From Thalassolituus oleivorans MIL-1 (GTDB lineage: Bacteria; Pseudomonadota; Gammaproteobacteria; Pseudomonadales; Oceanobacteraceae), in assembly GCF_000355675.1 (NCBI RefSeq), contig NC_020888.1, positions 2,959,501 through 3,023,500 of the forward strand: a stretch of 64,000 bases of DNA. The letters run 5' to 3'. Below are positions 46,719-55,773 of this stretch, in pieces. Both the position numbers and the translations under genes were made by a program. Position 1 is the first letter of the stretch. Every line of letters starts with the position of its first letter. The notes beneath the pieces are model-generated. The model saw only the letters and a program-made list of their open reading frames with translations. It did not search any database and was not told where the DNA came from.

Positions 46719-47399
46719 TTATAAATCCATGCCGAGTTCATGCATACGAATCCGTAAATCCGTCCAAAGGTCGAGCTTATTGGGGTTACCCAGCAGTATG
46801 CCTTGTCCTTTCATCTTTTCTAACCACATGCCTTCACCATTAAAACTGTAAACAGGATCAAGGTCAGTGCGCTCATCCGCAGGACGAATAGCCCGCGTGA
46901 GATTATCAAGCACCAGTGGTATCGAATCTGGCTGTGGAAAATACGTTAGTACCATATGCGCTTGATTTAGGCGAATAGCCTTTACGTAAGTAATACGCAG
47001 TTTTTGTGTATCAACGCCAAGCTGACGTAGTGAGTAATATTTAGCAATAACGTAGTCTTCGCAATCGCCGCCATCCGAAGCAAGCGACTCGTAGGGGCTA
47101 GCCCAATAATCCACTTTACCCCAGTGCTGCTCGTCTGATTGAAAGCGTATGTACTTATTAAAAAACCGATTCACTTCTGCAAGTTTTTCTTGTTCTGATT
47201 CATTCGCCGTTCGATGCATCATGTCGCGCCAAGCATCTATGCGATCAGCTGCTCTATCGTCGTAATCACGCCGCGCTTTTTGCGATAAACTATCGGGCAC
47301 CCACTGCTCCTTGTCTGCGCTGAGAAACAGCGAAGCACTAGCCAGCAACATCAGCGCAGGCCAACGAAGCCAAAGGTGAGTTAGAGACATAAGCTTCAT
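46719..47399 (-). CDS. lapG: LapG-like periplasmic cysteine protease
   Basis: A 226-residue transglutaminase-like cysteine protease (DUF920/peptidase C93) that cuts the N-terminal region of a LapA-type adhesin and releases the cell from the surface. The catalytic triad is visible as Cys in GGDCEDY (about residue 113), His in QAHMVLTY (148) and Asp in VLDNL (165). An N-terminal signal or anchor helix is present. The ATG at 47399 is chosen; an earlier TTG and a later ATG at 47390 are alternatives. It is cotranscribed with lapD. No LapA or its type I secretion genes are in the window. Confidence 0.93.
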   Translation of the reverse strand: MKLMSLTHLWLRWPALMLLASASLFLSADKEQWVPDSLSQKARRDYDDRAADRIDAWRDMMHRTANESEQEKLAEVNRFFNKYIRFQSDEQHWGKVDYWASPYESLASDGGDCEDYVIAKYYSLRQLGVDTQKLRITYVKAIRLNQAHMVLTYFPQPDSIPLVLDNLTRAIRPADERTDLDPVYSFNGEGMWLEKMKGQGILLGNPNKLDLWTDLRIRMHELGMDL

Positions 47400-47603
47400 G
47401 CAGATTCGAATACACCAACCATAGTTTCTTAGATGCAAGTCATCGGGTTGACTTTAATATAGACGCTTGTGGCCAATCCGCTTGTTTCATCGCACCATTC
47501 AACTGGCCAATAGTGCCTGTTTCTTAGCTCTGCGCTGGACGGTTAAGGGCTTTTTCGGCAAACTCGCGGGAGTTATGCCTTCTATACCATCTGGGAATTC
47601 ATC

Positions 47604-48059
47604 ATGGCACGCATTCTGGTCTTAAACGGCCCCAATCTAAATCTATTGGGGACCCGCGAACCACATATCTATGGTTCAACCACGTTAAGCGACATAGAAA
47701 CCACACTGTCGCAGCAAGCGCAGGCCGCTGGGCATGAGTTGTCACACCTGCAAAGCAATGCCGAGCATGTTCTGCTCGATCGCATTCATGCGGCGCGCAC
47801 AGATGGCACCGAATTCATTATTATTAACCCCGCCGCCTTCACCCATACCAGTGTGGCACTGCGTGATGCACTCGCGGGCGTGGCTATTCCATTTATTGAA
47901 ATTCATATTTCGAATGTGCATGCGCGTGAAGCTTTCCGCCAACATTCTTACCTATCTGATATCGCAGTCGGCGTCATTTGCGGTTTAGGCGTACAAGGTT
48001 ATGAACTGGCACTGCAAGGCGCCATCGCACAATTAAGCAAACAATTAAGTAAGGTTTAA
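47604..48059 (+). CDS. aroQ: Type II 3-dehydroquinate dehydratase
   Basis: A 151-residue dodecameric-type dehydroquinase, third step of the shikimate pathway. The family start [24 protein letters not shown] contains the lid loop with the catalytic tyrosine in IYG, and the histidine and asparagine in [17 protein letters not shown] and [17 protein letters not shown] are intact. In many gammaproteobacteria it is followed by accB and accC; here prmA follows after four bases. It is divergent from lapG. Confidence 0.96.
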   Translation: MARILVLNGPNLNLLGTREPHIYGSTTLSDIETTLSQQAQAAGHELSHLQSNAEHVLLDRIHAARTDGTEFIIINPAAFTHTSVALRDALAGVAIPFIEIHISNVHAREAFRQHSYLSDIAVGVICGLGVQGYELALQGAIAQLSKQLSKV

Positions 48060-48063
48060 CAGC

Positions 48064-48954
48064 ATGTCTTGGATTCAAATCCGGTTACACGCCACTCAGA
48101 ACGATGTGGAAGCATTAGAAAATGCCCTACTCGGCTGTGGTGCGCTCTCAGTTACCTTACAAGACGATGCCGACCAGCCCATCTTAGAGCCTGAACTTGG
48201 CACCACACCTATGTGGGATGAAACCCAAGTGATTGGTTTGTTTGCAGCGGATACCGATGCACAAGAACTGAGCGATCAGCTGGCCATTATGTTTAAGGTG
48301 GAAGGTGGCGATGTCCTTCCACCGTTTAAAATCGAAATTGTTGAAGATAAAGACTGGGTTCGCGCTTGGATGGACGATTACCACCCTATGCCTTTTGGTG
48401 AACGCCTTTGGGTATGTCCAAGCTGGCGCGAGCCTCCCCATGCGGATGCCGTCAATCTAATGCTAGATCCAGGCCTAGCCTTTGGTACTGGTACACACCC
48501 AACCACTGCACTTTGCCTAACCTATCTCGATGGTGCCGTTGCTGGCGACGAATTAGTGGTCGATTACGGCTGTGGTAGCGGTATTTTAGGCATTGCTGCG
48601 TTGCTGTTAGGCGCACGTCACATGATCGGTGTCGATATTGATCCACAAGCACTAACCGCCACCCGTGACAATGCTGGCCGTAACAACATCGACGATAGCC
48701 GCTACGAAATCTACCTGCCGGAAGATACCCCAGCCATACAGGCCGACATCACAGTTGCGAATATTTTAGCCGGACCATTAGCGGATCTTGCTGAACATAT
48801 CGCTAGTCTGACCCGTAGTGGTGGTAAACTCGCACTATCAGGCCTACTGGCAGAGCAAGCCGAAGAGATATCCGCTTGTTATAGCCAATGGTTTACCATG
48901 AACCCTGCCAAACAGCTGGGCGATTGGGTTGTACTGACAGGGATTAAACACTAA
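48064..48954 (+). CDS. prmA: Ribosomal protein L11 methyltransferase
   Basis: A 296-residue SAM-dependent enzyme that trimethylates ribosomal protein L11. The N-terminal L11-recognition domain (about 1-95), the linker helix, and the catalytic domain with VDYGCGSGILGIAALLLGA (SAM motif I, about 161-179) and the NILAGPL loop are as in E. coli PrmA (293). It starts four bases after aroQ and ends eight bases before the zinc-ribbon gene, so it lies in the middle of a housekeeping operon. Confidence 0.96.
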   Translation: MSWIQIRLHATQNDVEALENALLGCGALSVTLQDDADQPILEPELGTTPMWDETQVIGLFAADTDAQELSDQLAIMFKVEGGDVLPPFKIEIVEDKDWVRAWMDDYHPMPFGERLWVCPSWREPPHADAVNLMLDPGLAFGTGTHPTTALCLTYLDGAVAGDELVVDYGCGSGILGIAALLLGARHMIGVDIDPQALTATRDNAGRNNIDDSRYEIYLPEDTPAIQADITVANILAGPLADLAEHIASLTRSGGKLALSGLLAEQAEEISACYSQWFTMNPAKQLGDWVVLTGIKH

Positions 48955-48962
48955 GGGTTATC

Positions 48963-51305
48963 ATGAGCATGCAGGTTACGCGCTGTCCACATTGCCGGAC
49001 CAGTTTTCGTGTTCGCGCTGAGCAACTCAATGTTGCCGGTGGCGCCGTACGCTGCGGCTCATGCTTGCAAGTATTCAAGGCTGCCGAGCATTTCATTACC
49101 AATGAAGAACACGCTAACGCGGCTTCAAGTGTACCTCGTTCAGCCGAAATCAGTTCCCCCTCCACCAATACCCCATTGGTAGAGGCCACAACAGATGCAA
49201 CGCCAAGAAAAGCCGCTAATAAGGTTTTACAATTTACCTTACCCCCCGATGACGAGGACGACGATCTCGACAAAGTACTCTCGAGTTCTTCTAACGCAGA
49301 GGATGCTGCTTCGTTCGATCTTGCGGATGTGGAAGATGAGCCCAAGTTTGAAGTAACGCCTGAAGCAGAGCTTGAATCTACAGCGGAAAGCCTAGAAGAC
49401 GGCGTTTTTTCTGCTCATGATCCGTCTTTTGATGACGCCGATCCTATTGCTAATAATGTTGATGACGACGTTTTTTCTGCCATCAGTGACGATATGGATG
49501 ATCCTTTTGGCGATGACGACGCAGAAGCCGAGATACCAATGGCTGCTAAGGGGCCTTTGCCGCCGGTGGTCGATCCACGCGTAAATAAAGTGATACGCGA
49601 AGGCGATATTTTAATTCACGACGACATGGATCTGGATGATCTACTGATCGACGATGAAGCCGATGACAACGACATTCTGAATGCAGACCTAGCCGACACC
49701 CGTGAACTCGATGATTTAATCGAGGAAGATGAAGTACTATCTTATGAAAATTCACCTGTATTCGAGCCTGAAGAAACCGTCGTGCCTGAAGAGGTGATAG
49801 AGGTTGAAGAGACGCTAGAGCTTGTCGACATTCCGGAAGAAAGCGACGATTGGCTTGCAACACAAGACGAATCGATAGAAAACAAACCTCAGCAAACCAC
49901 GACAAACAGCCTCGAGGCCAATTCTCTGTTTGCGCCGGTCGATGACAATATTAATGTTGAGTACGACGATGGTGCGACACTAACATTAGAGCCGTCCTTC
50001 GCTGAAACGCCAGCGACGAACAACAGCACTAATCATGAAACACTCAATATTGAACTATCGAGTGATGAGTTCGATGACATGGGCATGGGCCTTGTGCCAG
50101 ACGACCAACGAAGCAACGGGAATCCGAGTGAAGGCGTTTCCTTCTCGGAACCCGAGCGCTTTGACGACTTTAACGCAGCCCAAACGGATGATGAATTAGA
50201 TCAGCTCTTAGGTAACGCTGCGGAGTTGTCAGGTACTGAAACCAGCAACAAGTCGAGCAATGATTCAGAAAACGATTTCGACTTTCTGCTGGATGAAATA
50301 GCCCAAGAAGCTGCCGACAACTCAGAAGATGGCGGCATGTTCTTTGAAGAAAGCGGTTCCTCCCCAGCGCATGCCATGATCGACTTTGATGACCACACAC
50401 TTGATGACGCTGCTGAAGATATTTTACAACCGATTAATCGTTACAATAACGCAGAATCGGCAACCGACGATGCCGATTCTTGGGCGCTTAACCTTTTGCA
50501 GGATGACGAACCTAAATCATCGACCAAACGCAAAAGCTACATGGACGACATTGACGGCCCCGACGAGAGTGTTTTTGACGATCTTGATGCGCCATTCAAT
50601 CGCCATCAACAAGCGCTCCAGTCCGAAGAGCCGCATGTTGATGAATACCACACCCAAGGGATCGACGATGATCTCGACCAATACGACAACATCGAAGAAA
50701 TAGACTACAAAGATAACGATAACTTCCAATTAGGTGGCGACATTGATCTCGCTAGCCAAAGTCTAGAATTCGATCTACCGCCACCATCGTTAGCGAATCT
50801 TAACGTACCTAGTAATAGCCAGAAGGTTCGGCGTAACGGCTTATGGGCATTGGGAGCACTTGTTCTGGCCGTTGCCATTGCTGCTCAAGTGGCTTATTTC
50901 CGTTTTGATACGGGCGCTCGCTCTGCTACGTTCCGCCCTATGTACGCGCAAGCATGTGTCTGGCTTAAGTGCCAACTTCCGAGCCTGCAAAACGTGCGCA
51001 ATATGGCAACCCAACACTTAGTTGTAAGGCCTCACCCAGATCTGCAAAATGCCTTAGTGGTCGATACGCTCTTAATTAATAATGCCAGTCAGCAACAGCC
51101 ATTTCCTGATTTGGTTTTGGAATTCAAAGACTTAAATGATGCGGTACTGGCAAGCAGACGCTTTCAACCAAGCGAATACCTAGCAGGTGAACTGGCGGGA
51201 GAAGCGCTAATGCCAGCCGGTATTCCAATACATATTGGCTTCGAGATAGTGCACCCAGGTGCTGAAGCCGTCAGTTACCAAATTCGCATCCTCGCGAACC
51301 AGTAA
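48963..51305 (+). CDS. Zinc-ribbon and DUF3426 protein with a very long acidic insert
   Basis: A 780-residue protein of unknown function conserved beside prmA/dusB in gammaproteobacteria. It begins with an MJ0042-type zinc ribbon (CPHC at about residues 8-11 and CGSC at 31-34), ends with a membrane helix (LWALGALVLAVAIAAQVAYF, about 626-646) and a DUF3426 domain at the C terminus. Relatives are usually a few hundred residues; here about 500 residues of Asp/Glu-rich, low-complexity sequence (about 80-600) lie between ribbon and membrane. The insert is probably disordered and cytoplasmic. Reading frame and codon use are continuous, so it is real coding sequence. Confidence 0.88.
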   Translation: MSMQVTRCPHCRTSFRVRAEQLNVAGGAVRCGSCLQVFKAAEHFITNEEHANAASSVPRSAEISSPSTNTPLVEATTDATPRKAANKVLQFTLPPDDEDDDLDKVLSSSSNAEDAASFDLADVEDEPKFEVTPEAELESTAESLEDGVFSAHDPSFDDADPIANNVDDDVFSAISDDMDDPFGDDDAEAEIPMAAKGPLPPVVDPRVNKVIREGDILIHDDMDLDDLLIDDEADDNDILNADLADTRELDDLIEEDEVLSYENSPVFEPEETVVPEEVIEVEETLELVDIPEESDDWLATQDESIENKPQQTTTNSLEANSLFAPVDDNINVEYDDGATLTLEPSFAETPATNNSTNHETLNIELSSDEFDDMGMGLVPDDQRSNGNPSEGVSFSEPERFDDFNAAQTDDELDQLLGNAAELSGTETSNKSSNDSENDFDFLLDEIAQEAADNSEDGGMFFEESGSSPAHAMIDFDDHTLDDAAEDILQPINRYNNAESATDDADSWALNLLQDDEPKSSTKRKSYMDDIDGPDESVFDDLDAPFNRHQQALQSEEPHVDEYHTQGIDDDLDQYDNIEEIDYKDNDNFQLGGDIDLASQSLEFDLPPPSLANLNVPSNSQKVRRNGLWALGALVLAVAIAAQVAYFRFDTGARSATFRPMYAQACVWLKCQLPSLQNVRNMATQHLVVRPHPDLQNALVVDTLLINNASQQQPFPDLVLEFKDLNDAVLASRRFQPSEYLAGELAGEALMPAGIPIHIGFEIVHPGAEAVSYQIRILANQ

Positions 51306-51309
51306 ACTA

Positions 51310-51396
51310 TTGACAAATTGGCCATCGTTCGATTGATCGAAAAAAAGCCAATTTAACACGCAAAAGCATGACATTCCCCCTTTATTCACAAGGGGG
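51310..51396 (+). promoter_or_regulatory. dusB-fis leader: candidate -35 and two stem-loops
   Basis: A perfect TTGACA (51310-51315) has only a weak partner, TTGATC (51333-51338), 17 bases on. Two stems follow: AAATTGGC/GCCAATTT (51315-51322, 51347-51354) and CCCCCTT/AAGGGGG (51376-51382, 51390-51396). They precede the dusB start by 61 bases or more. Confidence 0.35.
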
Positions 51397-51457
51397 TTAT
51401 GAGTATCATACCGCGACTTTCGATAGCACACTTTTTAACCAGAAGCCCAAACTCCTG

Positions 51458-52444
51458 ATGCCTGCAATTGGTCCTTACATGCTTCCGAATCCGGTGATTC
51501 TAGCTCCAATGGCAGGGGTCACCGACCGCCCCTTTCGACAACTATGTCGAGAACTCGGTGCGGGCCTCGTAGTAAGCGAAATGGTATCTGGTAATCCAGA
51601 TCTACGTAAAACTCGCAAATCGCAATTGCGGCTCGATCACACCGGTGAACCAGAGCCCATTGCGGTGCAAATCGTCGGCGGTGATCCTTTGATCATGGCG
51701 GCCGGAGCTCGCTTTAACGTCGAAAATGGCGCCCAAATCATTGATATCAATATGGGTTGCCCAGCAAAAAAGGTCTGCAACAAAGCTGCAGGCTCGGCGT
51801 TACTAAAAGATGAAGCCTTAGTGAAAGATATTTTACAGGCGGTCGTCGAATCCGTAGATGTACCGGTCTCGCTTAAAATTCGTACCGGCTGGGATCCCGA
51901 CAATCGCAATGGTGTACGCATCGCCGAAATCGCCCAAGCTGCGGGCATAGTGTCATTAGCGGTGCACGGGCGAACACGCGCTTGTGGTTACAAGAACACA
52001 GTGGAATACGACACTATTAGAGACATCAAGCAAAGCGTCTCCATTCCGGTATTTGCCAATGGTGATATCACCGATGCGCGCAAAGCCGTTGAAGTGATGC
52101 AGTACACCGGCGCTGATGGCGTATTAATAGGCCGTGCGGCTCAGGGGCGTCCTTGGATATTCCGCGAGGTAACACACTACCTCAATACCGGAGAATGCCT
52201 AGATGAGCCAGCTTTAGACGAAGTACAGAACATACTGATTCGTCACCTGCATGCCTTATATGAGTTTTATGGCGAATTTGCAGGCGTACGCATCGCACGT
52301 AAGCACGTTGGCTGGTATCTGCAATACCAACAAGGTGGTGATTTCCGAAAGCAGTTCAATCAACTGGAGTGCCCTGTCACTCAACAACAAGCGGTTGAAC
52401 AGTTTTTTAGGGACAGAATGAAAGAAAAGGAACTGGCAGCATGA
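51458..52444 (+). CDS. dusB: tRNA-dihydrouridine synthase B
   Basis: A 328-residue FMN enzyme that reduces specific uridines of tRNA. Family motifs: [19 protein letters not shown] near the start, [11 protein letters not shown] with the catalytic cysteine, VHGRTR and [13 protein letters not shown]. The ATG at 51458 gives the family N terminus and length (E. coli 321); the longer frame from 51368 reads through a hairpin and has no homology. It overlaps fis by ATGA, the classic dusB-fis coupling that ties Fis synthesis to this operon. Confidence 0.95.
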   Translation: MPAIGPYMLPNPVILAPMAGVTDRPFRQLCRELGAGLVVSEMVSGNPDLRKTRKSQLRLDHTGEPEPIAVQIVGGDPLIMAAGARFNVENGAQIIDINMGCPAKKVCNKAAGSALLKDEALVKDILQAVVESVDVPVSLKIRTGWDPDNRNGVRIAEIAQAAGIVSLAVHGRTRACGYKNTVEYDTIRDIKQSVSIPVFANGDITDARKAVEVMQYTGADGVLIGRAAQGRPWIFREVTHYLNTGECLDEPALDEVQNILIRHLHALYEFYGEFAGVRIARKHVGWYLQYQQGGDFRKQFNQLECPVTQQQAVEQFFRDRMKEKELAA

Positions 52445-52758
52445 ACACAGAAGCAATGTTAAATAAGGTTGAAGACACCGTGACTGATTCCGCAGATCTG
52501 CAGAAACATCTAAGAGCTCCATTGGAGCCGAGCCATACCCTACGTGATAGCGTAGAGAAAGCCCTGCAAAACTACTTTGATCATTTAGATGGTCAGCCTG
52601 TCGTTGATATCTACGACATGGTTTTGTCTGAAGTAGAAGCACCTCTACTAGAAACCGTCATGAAGTACACCCGCGACAACCAGACCAAAGCGTCTGTTGT
52701 GTTGGGCTTAAATCGCGGAACCCTGCGTAAAAAATTAAAACAGTTCGGCATGCTTTGA
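52441..52758 (+). CDS. fis: DNA-binding protein Fis
   Basis: A 105-residue nucleoid protein and growth-phase regulator. The four-helix core and C-terminal helix-turn-helix are plain ([37 protein letters not shown]), almost identical to the enterobacterial Fis C terminus. The N-terminal part is a few residues longer than the 98 of E. coli. It is translated with dusB through an ATGA overlap and followed by a terminator. Confidence 0.97.
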   Translation: MNTEAMLNKVEDTVTDSADLQKHLRAPLEPSHTLRDSVEKALQNYFDHLDGQPVVDIYDMVLSEVEAPLLETVMKYTRDNQTKASVVLGLNRGTLRKKLKQFGML

Positions 52759-52773
52759 ACTAAATCTCTTTCC

Positions 52774-52806
52774 AAGCGGTGCGCCCAACCGGCCGCCGCT
52801 TTTTTG
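52774..52806 (+). terminator. Terminator after fis
   Basis: AAGCGG (52774-52779) pairs with CCGCTT (52796-52801), with an inner GCC/GGC pairing, followed by a T-run. It separates dusB-fis from purHD. Confidence 0.85.
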
Positions 52807-52828
52807 TTTTTAAATATGACAGGTTGCT

Positions 52829-54430
52829 ATGACTGACATCACTCCTATCCGTCGTGCGCTGATTAGCGTTTCTGATAAAACTGGTATCGTTGACTTCGCC
52901 CGCGCTCTTAGCGCCGTTGGCGTAGAAATTCTCTCCACTGGCGGCACTTATAAACTGCTCGTTGAAAATGATATTCCTGCTGTAGAAGTCTCTGACTACA
53001 CAGGTTTCCCAGAAATGATGGACGGTCGTGTAAAAACGCTGCATCCAAAAATTCACGGTGGTGTTTTAGGTCGTCGTGGCCAAGATGATGCGATCATGGC
53101 TGAGCATGGTATCAACCCAATCGACTTAGTGGTTGTTAACCTGTACCCATTCGCAGCAACCGTTGCACGCCCAGATTGTGATTTAGCACTAGCCATCGAA
53201 AACATTGATATCGGTGGCCCAACCATGGTCCGCTCTGCCGCTAAAAATAACGCGCATGTCGGTATTGTGGTTAACGCCAGTGATTATGCGAAAGTGTTGG
53301 CAGAACTGGATGAGCTGAAAGGCTTAACCAGCAAAACACGCTTCGATCTAGCCTTAAAAGCCTTCGAACACACTGCCGCTTACGACGGTATGATTGCTAA
53401 CTACCTTGGCACGATCGACCAAAGCGCCGAAGTACTAAGCACAGATAACCGCGATGATTTCCCGCGTACCTTCAACAGTCAATTCATCAAAGCGCAAGAT
53501 ATGCGTTATGGCGAAAACCCGCATCAAAAAGCGGCCTTCTATGTTGAAGCGAATCCGTTAGAAGCCTCAATCGCGACCGCCAAACAGATTCAAGGTAAAG
53601 AGCTTTCATACAACAACGTAGCCGATACCGATGCTGCGCTTGAGTGTGTTAAATCGTTCGTTAAACCAGCCTGTGTCATCGTTAAACACGCCAACCCATG
53701 TGGTGTTGCCGTGGTTCCTGATGACGAAGGTGGCATCCGTAAAGCATACGACCTAGCCTACGCTACCGACAGCGAATCGGCTTTTGGCGGCATCATTGCT
53801 TTCAACCGTGAACTCGATGCTGATACTGCGCAAGCGATTGTTGATCGTCAGTTTGTTGAAGTAATTATTGCGCCATCCGTTACGGCAGCAGCCATTGCGG
53901 TGGTAGAAGCTAAGAAAAACGTGCGTCTATTAACCTGTGGTGAATTACCAAGCGAGCGTGCAGCTGGTTTCGACTACAAGCGCGTGAACGGTGGCTTACT
54001 GGTACAAGATCGCGACAACGGTATGATCAAAGCAGACGAACTAAAAGTGGTGACAAAACGTGAACCAACAGAAGCCGAAATGCACGATTTAATCTTTGCG
54101 TGGAAAGTTGCCAAGTACGTTAAATCTAACGCCATTGTATATGCTAAAAACCGTCAAACTGTTGGTGTCGGCGCTGGCCAAATGAGCCGCGTCAACTCCG
54201 CACGCATTGCCGCCATTAAAGCAGAACATGCAGGCTTAGTGGTTGAAGGTGCAGTAATGGCATCCGATGCCTTCTTCCCATTCCGCGATGGTATCGACAA
54301 CGCAGCGGCGAATGGCATTAAAGCCATTATCCAGCCGGGCGGTTCGATTCGCGATGAAGAAGTGATTGCAGCAGCCGACGAAGCCGGTATTGCGATGGTG
54401 TTTACCAGCATGCGTCACTTCCGCCACTAA
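52829..54430 (+). CDS. purH: Bifunctional AICAR transformylase / IMP cyclohydrolase
   Basis: A 533-residue enzyme for the last two steps of IMP synthesis. The cyclohydrolase domain (about 1-200) starts [22 protein letters not shown], and the transformylase domain carries the KHANPCG motif with its catalytic lysine-histidine pair. Length matches E. coli PurH (529). It is followed 24 bases later by purD. No PurR operator is evident upstream. Confidence 0.97.
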   Translation: MTDITPIRRALISVSDKTGIVDFARALSAVGVEILSTGGTYKLLVENDIPAVEVSDYTGFPEMMDGRVKTLHPKIHGGVLGRRGQDDAIMAEHGINPIDLVVVNLYPFAATVARPDCDLALAIENIDIGGPTMVRSAAKNNAHVGIVVNASDYAKVLAELDELKGLTSKTRFDLALKAFEHTAAYDGMIANYLGTIDQSAEVLSTDNRDDFPRTFNSQFIKAQDMRYGENPHQKAAFYVEANPLEASIATAKQIQGKELSYNNVADTDAALECVKSFVKPACVIVKHANPCGVAVVPDDEGGIRKAYDLAYATDSESAFGGIIAFNRELDADTAQAIVDRQFVEVIIAPSVTAAAIAVVEAKKNVRLLTCGELPSERAAGFDYKRVNGGLLVQDRDNGMIKADELKVVTKREPTEAEMHDLIFAWKVAKYVKSNAIVYAKNRQTVGVGAGQMSRVNSARIAAIKAEHAGLVVEGAVMASDAFFPFRDGIDNAAANGIKAIIQPGGSIRDEEVIAAADEAGIAMVFTSMRHFRH

Positions 54431-54454
54431 AATCCGATACAGGTAGAGTTATTT

Positions 54455-55744
54455 ATGCAAGTTTTAATCATTGGCTCAGGCGGTCGCGAACACGCTCTAG
54501 CTTGGAAAGCCCTGCAATCTCCGCTGGTCGATAAAGTATTCGTTGCTCCGGGGAATGCGGGCACAGCGATTGAACCCGGTATCGAGAACATCGGCATTGA
54601 TGTCATGGCATTCGATGCACTGCAAGCCTTCGCACAAGACAACAATATTGGTCTGACCATTGTTGGCCCTGAGGCACCTCTGGTGGGTGGGATCGTTGAT
54701 CAATTCCAAGCCGCGGGTTTGAAGATTTTTGGGCCTAGCGCTGGCGCTGCGCAGTTAGAAGGTTCGAAAGCCTTCACTAAAGACTTCTTAGCGCGTCAGA
54801 ATATTCCGACCGGTTCATACCAAAACTTCACTGAAGTAGAGCCAGCGCTGGCTTACCTACGTGAAAAAGGCGCGCCTATCGTTGTTAAAGCGGACGGTCT
54901 TGCCGCAGGAAAAGGCGTCATCGTTGCCGAAACCTTAGCGCAAGCCGAAGAAGCCGTTACCGACATGCTATCGGGCAACGCCTTTGGTGATGCTGGCTGT
55001 CGTGTGGTGATCGAAGAGTTTTTAGCGGGTGAAGAAGCGTCTTTTATTGTAATGGTCGATGGCAAAAACGTGTTGGCGATGGCGACTAGCCAAGACCATA
55101 AACGCGTCGGCGACAAAGATACTGGCCCGAACACTGGCGGCATGGGTGCATACTCTCCAGCACCAGTGGTAACGCCTGAGATCCATGATCGCATCATGCA
55201 AGAAGTGATTTACCCAACCGTTAACGGTATGGCAGCCGAAGGCAACGATTACACCGGTTTCTTATACGCTGGTTTAATGATCGACGCATCCGGTGCGCCG
55301 CGAGTCATCGAGTACAACTGTCGTTTTGGTGATCCAGAAACTCAGCCGATCATGATGCGTATGCAATCCGATATCGTCGCTCATTGCTTAGCCGCGCTAG
55401 AAGGCAAGCTTGATCAAGAAACCACTCAGTGGGACCCGCGTCCTTCTCTAGGTGTTGTCTTGGCGGCTGCCGGTTACCCTGCCGATTACCCTAAAGGTGA
55501 TGTCATCAGCTTACCTGCGGACGAAGGTCAGGATCGTAAAGTATTCCATGCAGGCACGGCACTTAATGCTGAAGGCGAAGTGGTTACTGCGGGGGGACGT
55601 GTGTTATGCGCAACAGCACTCGGCAATAATGTTAGCGACGCACAAGTGCAAGCCTATGAGTTAATTAAAGGTGTTAGTTGGAATGGCATGTTCTGCCGTT
55701 CCGATATCGGTTATCGTGCAGTCGAGCGCGAGCAACAGTCTTAA
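54455..55744 (+). CDS. purD: Phosphoribosylamine-glycine ligase
   Basis: A 429-residue ATP-grasp ligase, second step of purine synthesis (phosphoribosylamine plus glycine gives GAR). Motifs: MQVLIIGSGGREHALAWK at the N terminus, the ATP-grasp loop VKADGLAAGKGVIVAE and the metal site EYNCRFGDPETQ. Length equals that of E. coli PurD (429). It forms a two-gene operon with purH. Confidence 0.97.
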   Translation: MQVLIIGSGGREHALAWKALQSPLVDKVFVAPGNAGTAIEPGIENIGIDVMAFDALQAFAQDNNIGLTIVGPEAPLVGGIVDQFQAAGLKIFGPSAGAAQLEGSKAFTKDFLARQNIPTGSYQNFTEVEPALAYLREKGAPIVVKADGLAAGKGVIVAETLAQAEEAVTDMLSGNAFGDAGCRVVIEEFLAGEEASFIVMVDGKNVLAMATSQDHKRVGDKDTGPNTGGMGAYSPAPVVTPEIHDRIMQEVIYPTVNGMAAEGNDYTGFLYAGLMIDASGAPRVIEYNCRFGDPETQPIMMRMQSDIVAHCLAALEGKLDQETTQWDPRPSLGVVLAAAGYPADYPKGDVISLPADEGQDRKVFHAGTALNAEGEVVTAGGRVLCATALGNNVSDAQVQAYELIKGVSWNGMFCRSDIGYRAVEREQQS

Positions 55745-55773
55745 TTAACCTAAGCGCTGAGGGAACAGCAACA

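Noticed and set aside
49546-49905. Minus-strand open frame opposite the acidic DUF3426 region
   Set aside because: Asp/Glu-rich coding sequence naturally leaves the opposite strand open; no start signal or homology.
51368-51457. N-terminal extension of DusB by 30 residues
   Set aside because: The extension would be translated through a C5/G5 hairpin, has no family match, and the family N terminus starts at 51458.
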